Positions 20,574 through 28,395 of a DNA stretch of 64,000 bases are shown piece by piece. Source of the DNA: Rhodospirillales bacterium (GTDB lineage Bacteria > Pseudomonadota > Alphaproteobacteria > Rhodospirillales > Defluviicoccaceae); NCBI GenBank assembly GCA_016710335.1, contig JADJXQ010000003.1, forward strand, positions 1 through 64,000, written 5' to 3'. The translations under genes were made by a program, and so were the position numbers. The number at the start of each line of letters is the position of its first letter. Positions within the stretch are counted from its first letter, which is position 1. The notes beneath the pieces were generated by a model, which was not told where the DNA came from, did not search any database, and saw only the letters and a list, made by a program, of their open reading frames with translations.

Positions 20574-20825
20574 ATGGCGACCGCCACGATCACGACGAAA
20601 GGGCAGACCACGATCCCCAAGTCCGTGCGGGAGTGTCTGCACCTTTCGCCCGGCGACCGGGTGGAGTTCATTGTCCAGGATGACGGCACCGCGCTGATGG
20701 TCCCGGCGACGCTGACGCTGACGGACCTGAAGGCGGCCATCCCGGCGCCACCCCGCAAACTCGGTCTCCGCGACTTTGAGGACGCCATCCACAGGCATGC
20801 GGCGGAACGGACCCACCGGCGGTGA
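20574..20825 (+). CDS. AbrB/SpoVT-domain antitoxin (VapB-like)
   Basis: 83 residues. The swapped-hairpin domain TTKGQTTIPKSVRE is followed by LSPGDRVEFIVQDDG, diagnostic of SpoVT-AbrB DNA-binding proteins; the C-terminal part would wrap the toxin. Strong ribosome-binding site AGAAGGAGCG before the ATG. It overlaps the PIN toxin gene by 4 bp (GTGA), the standard order antitoxin then toxin. Sits inside the segment between two copies of the carbamoyltransferase tail. Confidence 0.85.
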   Translation: MATATITTKGQTTIPKSVRECLHLSPGDRVEFIVQDDGTALMVPATLTLTDLKAAIPAPPRKLGLRDFEDAIHRHAAERTHRR

Positions 20826-21244
20826 AGGGGCTCGACACCAACGTCGTTCTGCGCTTGCTGCTGCGCGACGACTTGGAGCAGGCGGTCGCCGCCGACGCCT
20901 TCGCTGAGGCCGAATGCTCGGCAGAGACGCCGTGCCTGATCAACCGGATCGTGCTGGTTGAGATCGCCTGGGTGCTGCAGAGTGGGTACGGAGTCGCCCG
21001 CCCGCAGGTGGCCGCGATCATTGAGGGCATCCTCCGCACCGAGGTGTTCGCAGTTGAGAACGCACCCGAGGTCTGGGCGGCACTCCGGGACTACCGCCAC
21101 GGCCGGGCGGACTTTGCCGACTGCCTGATCGGGCGCACCAACCGCGCGCGCGGCTGCGGGATCACGGCAACGTTCGATAGGGCGGCGGCGTCCCTCGACG
21201 GCTTTGTCCTTGTCGCCACTGCTGGACAGGACCCGAGGAGCTGA
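20822..21244 (+). CDS. PIN-domain toxin (VapC-like RNase)
   Basis: 140 residues from a GTG start inside the antitoxin stop. PIN-domain acidic residues are visible: Asp5 in LDTNVVLRLLL, Glu near residue 43 in IVLVEIAW, and the pair in RADFADCLIG plus ITATFDRAAA. VapC toxins cleave specific tRNA or rRNA when freed from the antitoxin. The frame is intact, so the module looks functional. Confidence 0.85.
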   Translation: MKGLDTNVVLRLLLRDDLEQAVAADAFAEAECSAETPCLINRIVLVEIAWVLQSGYGVARPQVAAIIEGILRTEVFAVENAPEVWAALRDYRHGRADFADCLIGRTNRARGCGITATFDRAAASLDGFVLVATAGQDPRS

Positions 21245-21297
21245 GGGGGCGTGCGCCGAACTCCGACCCGCAAGGCACCAGAAGGAGCGAACGCCAT

Positions 21298-21619
21298 ATG
21301 ATCAAAGTCGCGCGCAGGTTAACAACATGATCCCGATTGCTCATCCCGGCCGTCTGCTCAAGCGCGAGCTGGACGTCCTTGGGCTCAGCGCGTCTCGGCT
21401 GGCGCTGGATCTTGCCGTTCCCGCCGGACGGATCACCGACATTCTCGATGGCCGGCGCTCATCACCGCTGATACGGCGGTTCGCCTTGGCCGATACTTCG
21501 GCAACGGTGCGCAGTTCTGGCTCGATCTGCAGGGCCAGCATGACATCGCCAAGATAGAACGCGATCTCGGGGCGGACATCGCCCGCCGGGTGCATCCGGC
21601 CGAGGACACCGCCGCCTGA
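21298..21619 (+). CDS. HigA-like XRE-family antitoxin (frameshifted), no toxin gene beside it
   Basis: From the ATG at 21327 the protein reads MIPIAHPGRLLKRELDVLGL, then LALDLAVPAGRITDILDGRR, a HigA/VapI helix-turn-helix. After one missing base near 21460 it continues ITADTAVRLGRYFG and QFWLDLQGQHDIAKIERDL to 21619, giving 97 residues, the usual size. A good ribosome-binding site (AGAAGGAGCG) precedes an ATG at 21298, which would add a short N-terminus but needs another indel. No HigB/RelE toxin is encoded next to it, so it is an orphan or solitary regulator. Confidence 0.72.
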
Positions 21620-21634
21620 GCGCCCCCCCACCGC

Positions 21635-21661
21635 GGCCCTCGACCGCTTCCTCCGCACCCG
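21635..21661 (+). repeat. short copy C of the carbamoyltransferase tail
   Basis: GCCCTCGACCGCTTCCTCCG and the next six bases match copies A and B (ALDxFLRTR) with one change in 26. It ends at the GTG start of the next glycosyltransferase and marks the right end of the toxin-antitoxin segment. Confidence 0.75.
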
Positions 21662-22911
21662 TGCCGGTCATCTTCCTCAACCGCTATTTCCACCCCGATC
21701 ATTCGGCGACGAGCCAGATGTTGTCCGAACTGGCGTTCGGGCTCGCCGCGGCGGGCCTTGATGTCCGCGTCATCGCCAGCCGCCAGCGCTACGACGATCC
21801 CGGCGCAGGCCTGCCGGCGCGGGAGACCATCCGGGGCGTCCAGGTGCACCGGGTCGCCACCACCCGCTTCGGGCGCTCCTGGCTGCCGGGGCGGGCGCTC
21901 GACTACCTCACGTTCTACCTCGCCGCCGCCTGGCGACTCTGGAGGCTCGCACGCCGGGGCGACGTGGTCGTTGCCAAGACCGACCCGCCGCTGCTCTCGG
22001 TCGTCGCGGCGCCGGTGGCGCGTCTCCGCGGCGCCCGCCTGGTCAACTGGCTGCAGGACGTGTTCCCAGAAGTGGCCGAAGCCCTGCACGTCGGCGGCCG
22101 CGCCGGCCGCCTGCCGTTCGCCCTCCTCCGCCGGCTCCGCGACCGTTCACTCCGGGCCGCGGCCGTCAACGTGGTCCTCGGCACGCGCATGGCCGAGACC
22201 CTGCAGCGCCGGGGGATCCCCGCCGACCGCATCCGCATCGTCCCGAACTGGGCCGACGGCGCCGCCGTCCGCCCGGTCGCGCCCGCCGGCAATGCGCTTC
22301 GCGCCGCATGGGGCCTCGACGGCTGCTTCGTCGCCGGGTACTCCGGCAACCTCGGCCGCGCCCACGAGGTTGACACCCTCGTCGACGCCATGGTCCGGCT
22401 GCAGCCCACATCCCCGTCCGCCCGCGGCGGGGACGCCGCCGACGACCCTGCAATCCGGTTCCTCTTCATCGGCGGCGGTGCCAGGACGCCGCAAGTGCAA
22501 GCGGCGGTGGAACGGCACGGGCTCCGCAATGTCCGCTTCGAGCCGTACCAGCCGCAGCAACGCCTCGCCGAAAGCCTGTCGGCGGCGGACGTGCACATCG
22601 TCTCGCTGATCCCCGACCTCGAAGGCCTCATCGTCCCCAGCAAGATCTACGGCATCGCCGCCGCCGGCCGCCCGGCCGTGTTCGTCGGCGACCCGGACGG
22701 GGAAATCGCGCGCATGCTCGCCGGGCACGGCATCGGCGTGACGGTGCCGCCGGGGGACGGCGAACGGCTGGCGCAGGTGCTGACGGACCTTGCCGCCGAT
22801 CCAGAGCGCTGCCGCGCGATGGGCGGGCGGGCGCGCGCGGTGTTCGAGGACCGCTACGACAAGCCCCGGGCGGTCGCGGCATGGCGGGAGTTGCTGGCCG
22901 GCCTTGCCTGA
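21661..22911 (+). CDS. family-4 glycosyltransferase, WcaI/WbuB-like
   Basis: 416 residues starting at a GTG that lies at the edge of repeat copy C. It begins VIFLNRYFHPDHSATSQMLS, the start of colanic-acid WcaI/WbuB-type enzymes that often act on fucose-containing polymers. It has VNWLQDVFPEVAEALHVGG, SGNLGRAHEVDTLVDAM and LIVPSKIYGIAAAGRPAVFV, the GT4 donor-binding loop. The neighbouring gmd and fcl genes fit transfer of L-fucose, but that is inference. No weak points in the frame. Confidence 0.8.
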   Translation: MPVIFLNRYFHPDHSATSQMLSELAFGLAAAGLDVRVIASRQRYDDPGAGLPARETIRGVQVHRVATTRFGRSWLPGRALDYLTFYLAAAWRLWRLARRGDVVVAKTDPPLLSVVAAPVARLRGARLVNWLQDVFPEVAEALHVGGRAGRLPFALLRRLRDRSLRAAAVNVVLGTRMAETLQRRGIPADRIRIVPNWADGAAVRPVAPAGNALRAAWGLDGCFVAGYSGNLGRAHEVDTLVDAMVRLQPTSPSARGGDAADDPAIRFLFIGGGARTPQVQAAVERHGLRNVRFEPYQPQQRLAESLSAADVHIVSLIPDLEGLIVPSKIYGIAAAGRPAVFVGDPDGEIARMLAGHGIGVTVPPGDGERLAQVLTDLAADPERCRAMGGRARAVFEDRYDKPRAVAAWRELLAGLA

Positions 22912-22924
22912 CCGGCTCGCGCGT

Positions 22925-23899
22925 CTACGCCTTCGCCGCGTGCTCCAGGTTCCACCGGTACGTGTTCTCCACGAACCACCGGTACGTCCCCTCCAGCCCC
23001 TCCCGCAGGCCGATCGTCGGGCGCCAGCCGAGGGACTTGATCCTGTCGGCGGCCATCAGCTTGCGGGGCGTGCCGTCGGGCTTCGACGGGTCGGTGACGA
23101 TGTCGCCCGTGAAGCCGACCACGTCGGCCACCAGCCGCGCCAGCTCCAGGATCGTCACGTCCTCGCCGGAGCCGATGTTGACGTGCTCCGCGTCCGAGTA
23201 CACCCGCATCAGGTGCACCAGCGCGTCGGCGCAGTCGTCCACGTGCAGGAACTCGCGCCGCGGCGCGCCTGTCCCCCAGATCACCAGCGTGCGGTCGCCG
23301 CGGATCTTCGCGTCGTGCGCCTTCCTGATCAGCGCCGGCAGCACGTGGCTGGTCGCGAGGTCGAAATTGTCGCCGGGGCCGTAGAGGTTGGTCGGCATCG
23401 CCGCGATGAAATCGCAGCCGTGCTGGCGGCGGTAGGCCTGGCAGAGCTTGATGCCGGCGATCTTGGCGACGGCGTACCACTCGTTGGTCGGCTCCAGCGG
23501 CCCGGTCAGCAGCGCCGCCTCGGGGATCGGCTGCGGCGCGAACTTGGGGTAGATGCAGGATGAGCCGAGGAACAGCAGCTTCTCGACCCCCGCCTTCCAG
23601 GCGGCATGGACGATGTTGGCCTCGATCATCAGGTTGACGTAGAGGAAGTCCGCCGGGAAGGTGTCGTTGGCGAGGATGCCGCCCACCTTCGCCGCCGCCA
23701 CGAAGACAGCCTCCGGCCGCGCCTCGGCCATCCACCCCTCCACCTGGTCCTGGCGCACCAGGTCGACCGTCTCGCGGCCGGCCGTCAGGATCTCGCACCC
23801 CTCCCGCTCCAGCCGCCGCAGCAGCGCCGCGCCGACCATGCCGCGATGGCCCGCGACCCAGACGCGCTTGCCCGCGAGGTCGTAGCGGCCGTTCGTCAC
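22925..23899 (-). CDS. fcl: GDP-L-fucose synthase
   Basis: 324 residues. It turns GDP-4-keto-6-deoxy-mannose into GDP-L-fucose by epimerisation and NADPH reduction. The Rossmann motif VAGHRGMVGAALLRRL is at residues 15-30, the SDR catalytic set is LGSSCIYP plus YAVAKIAGIK, and NLYGPGDNFD with GTGAPRREFLHVDDCA are family signatures. It lies 57 bp downstream of gmd on the same strand, so the two act as an operon facing the glycosyltransferase genes. Confidence 0.92.
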   Translation of the reverse strand: MTNGRYDLAGKRVWVAGHRGMVGAALLRRLEREGCEILTAGRETVDLVRQDQVEGWMAEARPEAVFVAAAKVGGILANDTFPADFLYVNLMIEANIVHAAWKAGVEKLLFLGSSCIYPKFAPQPIPEAALLTGPLEPTNEWYAVAKIAGIKLCQAYRRQHGCDFIAAMPTNLYGPGDNFDLATSHVLPALIRKAHDAKIRGDRTLVIWGTGAPRREFLHVDDCADALVHLMRVYSDAEHVNIGSGEDVTILELARLVADVVGFTGDIVTDPSKPDGTPRKLMAADRIKSLGWRPTIGLREGLEGTYRWFVENTYRWNLEHAAKA

Positions 23900-23956
23900 G
23901 TTCCTGCTCGCTTCCCGATCACGACGATTTTACGCGCCCGCCCGGTCACGGCGATC

Positions 23957-25050
23957 CTACTCGCCCGCCCGGTCACGGCGATCGCGCTCGTTCGCGACCG
24001 CTTTGAGGTCGCACGTCACCATCTCCGCCACCAGGTCCGGGAACGGGGTTTGGTGTTGCCAGCCGAGCCGCTCCCGCGCCTTGCTCGGATCCCCCAGCAA
24101 TTGCTCCACCTCGGTCGGGCGGAAGTAGCGCGGGTCGATCTTCACCAGGATGTCGCCGGGTCGGCATCGAAGCCGATCTCGTTCTCGTCGCGGCCGCGCC
24201 ACCCGATCGTCCGGTTGACCTGTTGGAAGGCGAGCTCGACGAACTCCCGCACCGAGTGCATCTCGCCGGTGGCGAGCACGTAGTCGTCGGGCTCCCGCTG
24301 CTGCAGGATCCGCCACATGCCGTCCACGTAGTCCTTGGCGTGCCCCCAGTCGCGCTGGGCGTCGAGGTTGCCGAGGTAGAGGTGCTTCTGGAGGCCGAGT
24401 TCGATGGCGGCGACGGCGCGGGTGATCTTGCGCGTGACGAACGTCTCGCCGCGGGTCGGGCCCTCGTGGTTGAACAGGATGCCGTTGGAGGCGTGGAAGC
24501 CGTACGCCTCGCGGTAGTTGACGGTGATCCAGTACGCATAGAGCTTGGCGGCGGCGTAGGGCGAGCGCGGGTAGAACGGCGTCGTCTCCCGTTGCGGCAC
24601 TTCCTGCACCTTTCCGTACAGCTCCGAAGTGGAAGCCTGATAGAATCGCACCCGGTCCTTCATGCCGAGAATCCTGATGGCCTCGAGCAGGCGCAGCGTG
24701 CCGAGCGCATCTGCATTGGCGGTGTACTCGGGCGTCTCGAAGCTCACCTGCACGTGGCTCTGGGCGGCGAGGTTGTAGATCTCCGTGGGCTGCGCCTCCT
24801 GCACCAGCCGGATCAGGTTGGTGGCGTCGGTGAGGTCGCCGTAATGCATGAAGAAACGCGTGGGGTCATCGTGCGGATCGACGTAAAAGCCGTCGACCCG
24901 GGCGGTGTTGAACGACGACGACCGCCGCTTGACGCCGTGCACCGTGTAGCCCTTGTCGAGCAGCAGCTTCGCCAGGTACGCCCCGTCCTGTCCGGTAACG
25001 CCGGTGATCAGCGCAACGTTCGTAGACTCAAGAATCTGCTAGCCCCCCAT
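23957..25050 (-). CDS. gmd: GDP-mannose 4,6-dehydratase (frameshifted; start unclear)
   Basis: Makes GDP-4-keto-6-deoxy-D-mannose from GDP-mannose. The N-terminus ALITGVTGQDGAYLAKLLL is readable from about 25015, followed by GVKRRSSSFNT, YNLAAQSHVQVSFE, FYQASTSELYGKVQE, YPRSPYAAAKLYAYW and HEGPTRGETFVTRKI. One base is missing near 24157; correction restores FDADTGDILVKIDPRYFRP and the C-terminus. Upstream, the only in-frame ATG (25048-25050) is followed after two codons by TAG (25039-25041), so either the start region has errors or a non-ATG start is used. Confidence 0.85.
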
Positions 25051-25148
25051 TGCATGTTGCTCAGGCGAATGGCTTCGCACTTGCCCGCGCGCAGGCATGA
25101 TAGCCGCCGCCGACGGCCCGCGCGAGCGCTATTTTTCCCCGTCTCGCG

Positions 25149-25463
25149 CTACCCGTTGACGGCGCGGAGGCGCGACGCCACGTGCGCCGGGGGCTTGAGG
25201 GTGCGGAACGGCAGCACGGTGATCTCCGGCATGCGGGTCGGGAAACGGCGATAGCCGGCGACCACCAGATCGGTCGCCTCCAGAGTGATGTCTTCGACGA
25301 CGCGAAACGCCCAGATCACGTCGCCGACCTCCACCTGGCCCGCGGCCATCCGCCAGTAATCCGTTTGCATCAAGTCCTCGAGCGCGTCGGAGGTTACGTA
25401 CTCCCACAGCCGGCGATGGGCGAACGTCTCGAGCGGGCGCAGGGACATCGGCGAAAACGACAT
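25149..25463 (-). CDS. hypothetical protein, 104 residues
   Basis: The start is fixed by a perfect Shine-Dalgarno sequence, AAGGAGGT, five bases before the ATG at 25463. The protein reads MSFSPMSLRPLETFAHRRLW and later YWRMAAGQVEVGDVIWAF and TDLVVAGYRRFPTRMPEITV; soluble, no signal peptide. The 'Y-W...V-GDVIW' arrangement loosely recalls small phage-derived proteins, but I do not recognise the family. It stands alone between gmd and a repeat-rich intergenic stretch. Confidence 0.6.
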   Translation of the reverse strand: MSFSPMSLRPLETFAHRRLWEYVTSDALEDLMQTDYWRMAAGQVEVGDVIWAFRVVEDITLEATDLVVAGYRRFPTRMPEITVLPFRTLKPPAHVASRLRAVNG

Positions 25464-25688
25464 GATACCTCCTTGGACCTTTGAACCGGACGACGAGGCG
25501 CCGACCGGTGGCGACATCTGAGCCAGGATGAATTCCTGGCGTAGAAAATGTACCTGATTTGTTCCAGATCAAGGGAATTCTTGCCGACGATCGTCGATTT
25601 TCTGCGCGCCTGCGCTCGCGCCGCCGGGAGGGCCGCGTCCTTGACCGGCCGGCGCCGGGGACCTATGTGCCTTGAATTGCTCTGCCCG

Positions 25689-25718
25689 GTAGGGCGGGTC
25701 AGCAAAGCGTGACCCGCC
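25689..25718. repeat. REP-like palindrome with GTAG head
   Basis: GTAG (25689-25692) is followed by GGCGGGTC, a 10-nt loop and GACCCGCC, a perfect 8-bp stem. The GTAG-plus-hairpin layout is that of REP sequences mobilised by RAYT/TnpA-REP transposases. No such transposase is in the window, so this would be an isolated copy. Confidence 0.6.
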
Positions 25719-25740
25719 GCACCGCTCGACCCCGTTTACG

Positions 25741-25777
25741 CATACATCCGCATACATCCGCATACATCCGCATACAT
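25741..25777. repeat. tandem 10-bp repeat, about 3.7 units
   Basis: CATACATCCG is repeated exactly three times and then partly (CATACAT). The unit equals about one helical turn, so sites would line up on one DNA face. Only 23 bp separate it from the REP-like palindrome. Confidence 0.9.
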
Positions 25778-25864
25778 TCTCGACGTCGAAACGGACACAT
25801 TTCCATTATTCGCAATGCCTTGACCCCGAAACGCACGACTCGAACCGACACAAACCGCGGAAAA

Positions 25865-25916
25865 CCATTCCGGAATGGCGATTGCGAGCATGTTCCATGA
25901 ACAAACTCGCAATCGC
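25865..25916. other. nested palindromes downstream of the porin gene
   Basis: A perfect 14-bp palindrome CCATTCCGGAATGG (25865-25878) adjoins an 11-bp inverted repeat, GCGATTGCGAG (25878-25888) against CTCGCAATCGC (25906-25916) with a 17-nt loop. It lies about 60 bp past the TorF stop on that gene's strand, so it may stabilise or end that transcript, although no T-run follows. Confidence 0.6.
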
Positions 25917-25972
25917 GTCGTCTTTCAATGGTATTCGCGAGCCCGGCTGAAGTATAAGGTCAGATCCGCCAA

Positions 25973-26752
25973 CTAGAAGCTGGCCTGAAGGTAGCCTATG
26001 ACACGCGCTTCGCAGAACTCCGTTCCGCCGAAGCAGTCGTTGTCGGAGAGATCGGTGTCGACGTAGCTGACGCCGAGCGTCAGCATCTTGTAGGTCATCG
26101 CCGCGCCTAGAGACCACGTCCAGTAGTCAGGGGTTCCGAAGACGTCGTTGTCCTGGATCCACTGGCGGCCGAGCCCAGCGGCGACATCAAGCCCCAAGCC
26201 ATATTTGGTCATGCTGTCCGGCAACGGGATGCCGACTGTCGTCGTCGCCTGCAGGTAGTGGGCGCTGCCGGACGACGCAAAGTAATCAGGGGAGTAGTTG
26301 TAGCCCAGGCCGACCTCTATAGTGTCGGTGATGGCGCGGCTGACGCCGGCGGTCAGCTCGAAGAAGTCGTAGTTCAGCGAATCGGAAGCGCCGGGATAGA
26401 GGTAGCCGATGACGCCCCCGTGCCAGTCCAGGCCCATGGCGCTGCCGGACAGGCCGCCGTACAGGTCGAGTTCCAGCGAGGCTTCGTCGCCGTCGTTGAA
26501 GTCGACATTCGATCCCCAGACGCCGAGATACAGCGCGGTTTCTTTGAAACCGGTATCGAGTTCGTAGTCGATCCCTCCCTGTAGTGCCAGATTGTCGTCA
26601 GACTGCGAAATCCCGCGAAACTGATAGTCGCTGAAGATGCCGACGTTGGCGCTGAACTCGCCCGGGATGCCGGCGTCCTGAGCGACGACCGGAACCGAGA
26701 CGAGGCCGAGCAATGCTGCGCCCACAAATGGGGCGGACTTGAGAGTTTTCAT
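25973..26752 (-). CDS. TorF-family putative outer-membrane porin
   Basis: 259 residues from the ATG at 26752. The signal peptide MKTLKSAPFVGAALLGLVSV is cut near VVAQDAG. The mature part opens with FSANVGIFSDYQFRGISQSD, the signature of this beta-barrel family, and contains regular alternating strands such as LDWHGGVIGYLYPG. It ends with ...GYLQASF, a typical C-terminal aromatic. The family is a putative porin of proteobacteria with unknown substrate. Monocistronic; longer in-frame upstream starts lack ribosome-binding sites. Confidence 0.8.
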   Translation of the reverse strand: MKTLKSAPFVGAALLGLVSVPVVAQDAGIPGEFSANVGIFSDYQFRGISQSDDNLALQGGIDYELDTGFKETALYLGVWGSNVDFNDGDEASLELDLYGGLSGSAMGLDWHGGVIGYLYPGASDSLNYDFFELTAGVSRAITDTIEVGLGYNYSPDYFASSGSAHYLQATTTVGIPLPDSMTKYGLGLDVAAGLGRQWIQDNDVFGTPDYWTWSLGAAMTYKMLTLGVSYVDTDLSDNDCFGGTEFCEARVIGYLQASF

Positions 26753-27261
26753 GGGGGGTGGTCCTCTTATTGGTCTTGGATTTCGATGTTGGTGTGTCAC
26801 CTCGCGCCACTGGAAGCAGGATGCGTGCCACTCCCGGCCGGGCCTGTTGATGTCCTCAGCGGCCGCGCGAACCGGGGCGCCAGCACACGAAATCAATGAC
26901 TTGAACCGGAAGTGTGGATTGCGCCGGCGCCGGGGCCTGCGCAGCCGATGCACGGACTGCCTGTTTTTACGTCACCAAAACGCAATGCCTTGGAATGCGT
27001 CAATCACCGGCGCGTCACAACGCCGGGGGCGCCCGGGTTGTGCACAAGCCCATGTTTGTGAGACTGTTCCCGGCCGGCCGCACGGAACGCACGGCAGTAC
27101 GGCAGAGACGGTGACCGCACCTGCAATAACACAACGCTGTCAAGGCGTTACGGAGTTGCCCAAGAATGAGGCAGACCGCAGAAGCCTCAGGGATGCTTGT
27201 CTTTTTTTCGTCACACTGGAATTTGCCAACAGGCTTATCCCCAGCGTCCGTGGATGATCTT
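26753..27261. other. intergenic stretch without a supported gene
   Basis: About 500 bp between the TorF start and the next small reading frame. Open frames here have no recognisable domains or good ribosome-binding sites. The only structure seen is the hairpin with T-run at 27173-27208. Confidence 0.5.
27173..27208 (+). terminator. possible intrinsic terminator
   Basis: AGAC and AAGC pair with GCTT and GTCT around a CTCAGGGAT loop with one bulge, followed by seven T's. There is no plus-strand gene immediately upstream, so it could end a small RNA or be chance. Confidence 0.35.
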
Positions 27262-27489
27262 CTATGCTCCGGTCATATTGGCGGCAGACCGGGGAGCGCG
27301 CCACGTCGGCCGCAACCGAAAAGCCACGGAAAGGCAGCCGATGAACAGGGTTCCGGCGCGCTCGTTGTCCGACCAGTGCACGAGCGGGAAGCCATAGGCG
27401 CGCATGTGCGCGGCGCGATAATCTTTCCAAACGAGCGTCGGGCGGTGGCGCCAGTCGATGCGGCGCAAGGCTCTGCACACGGCCTGCAT
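27262..27489 (-). CDS. possible small hypothetical protein, 75 residues
   Basis: The ATG at 27489 follows GAGGAAAA at a suitable distance. The product begins MQAVCRALRRIDWRHRPTLV and includes YGFPLVHWSDNERAGTLFIG. It is basic, with one short hydrophobic patch and no known family. It is divergent from the enoyl-CoA hydratase gene. Composition is more protein-like than the other frames of this interval, but coding status is uncertain. Confidence 0.35.
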   Translation of the reverse strand: MQAVCRALRRIDWRHRPTLVWKDYRAAHMRAYGFPLVHWSDNERAGTLFIGCLSVAFRLRPTWRAPRSAANMTGA

Positions 27490-27607
27490 TCTCGCTTTTT
27501 CCTCGTGGTGGTTCCGGTTCTGTCTGGGTGTTTTAGGCGAAAATCCTTTGCAACAAGTGAACGCCCGGCAACAATCGGCGGGCCAAGAGGGAGGGAAGGA
27601 CACGATC

Positions 27608-28393
27608 ATGCTGTCCTACGAGACGGTGCTTTGCAGCAGCGGCGACGGCGTCGCCGAAATCCGCCTCAACCGGCCGGAGCGGCTCAACGCTGTGATCGAG
27701 CAGCTTTATGACGAGGTGCTCGCCGCTCTCGACGCCGCCGAATCGGACCCGGAAGTGCGGGTGGTGGTGCTGACGGGCGCGGGCAGGGCGTTCTGCGTCG
27801 GCGCCGACCTCAAGGCCCATGCCGCCGCGCACCGCAGCGATATCCAGAAACGCCAATACCTTATCAAGGCCAACGCCGTCTGCCGGCGGATCCGCGCGCT
27901 CGCCAAGCCGGTGATCGCCGCCGTCAACGGCTACGCTTTGGGCGCCGGGGCGGAAATGGCGGTGGCGGCGGATTTCATGCTGATCAAGGAGCAGGCCCGC
28001 ATCGGCTTCCCGGAGGTCGGCATCGGCACCTTTCTCGGCGGCGGCGTCACCCACGTGCTGCCGCGGCTGGTCGGCCTCGCCAAGGCGCGCGAGCTGATCT
28101 TTACCGGCGTCCGCGTCGACGGCCGCGAGGCCGCAGCCATGGGCCTAGCCACACGGGCGTTGCCCGACGACCAGTTCGAAGCCGGCGTGCGCGCCTTTGC
28201 CGCCGAGATCGCCGCCAAGGCGCCGCTCTCCATGGCTCTCGCGAAACAGCACCTCAACGCCGGGACGCGGGACTACGACACGGCATTGGTCACCGAACTG
28301 GAAGGCATCCTCGCCTGCATGATGACCCGCGACTGGCAGGAAGGCATCGACGCCTTCGCCGAAAAACGCGCGCCACGGTTCAGGGGGGAGTAG
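27608..28393 (+). CDS. enoyl-CoA hydratase/isomerase family protein
   Basis: 261 residues. The ATG at 27608 is chosen because GGGAGGGAAGG precedes it; upstream in-frame ATGs lack one. Crotonase-fold motifs: AEIRLNRPERLNAV, GAGRAFCVGADLKA (oxyanion hole), VNGYALGAGAEMAVAADF and IGFPEVGIGTFLGGGVTHVL, with one catalytic Glu position in PEVGIG. It hydrates or isomerises acyl-CoA thioesters. It ends 2 bp before the acyl-CoA synthetase, so the pair forms an operon for handling a particular acyl-CoA. Confidence 0.85.
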   Translation: MLSYETVLCSSGDGVAEIRLNRPERLNAVIEQLYDEVLAALDAAESDPEVRVVVLTGAGRAFCVGADLKAHAAAHRSDIQKRQYLIKANAVCRRIRALAKPVIAAVNGYALGAGAEMAVAADFMLIKEQARIGFPEVGIGTFLGGGVTHVLPRLVGLAKARELIFTGVRVDGREAAAMGLATRALPDDQFEAGVRAFAAEIAAKAPLSMALAKQHLNAGTRDYDTALVTELEGILACMMTRDWQEGIDAFAEKRAPRFRGE

Positions 28394-28395
28394 GG

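Noticed and set aside
25741..25777. CRISPR array
   Set aside because: Units are 10 bp without spacers, so it is a simple tandem repeat; no cas genes are present.
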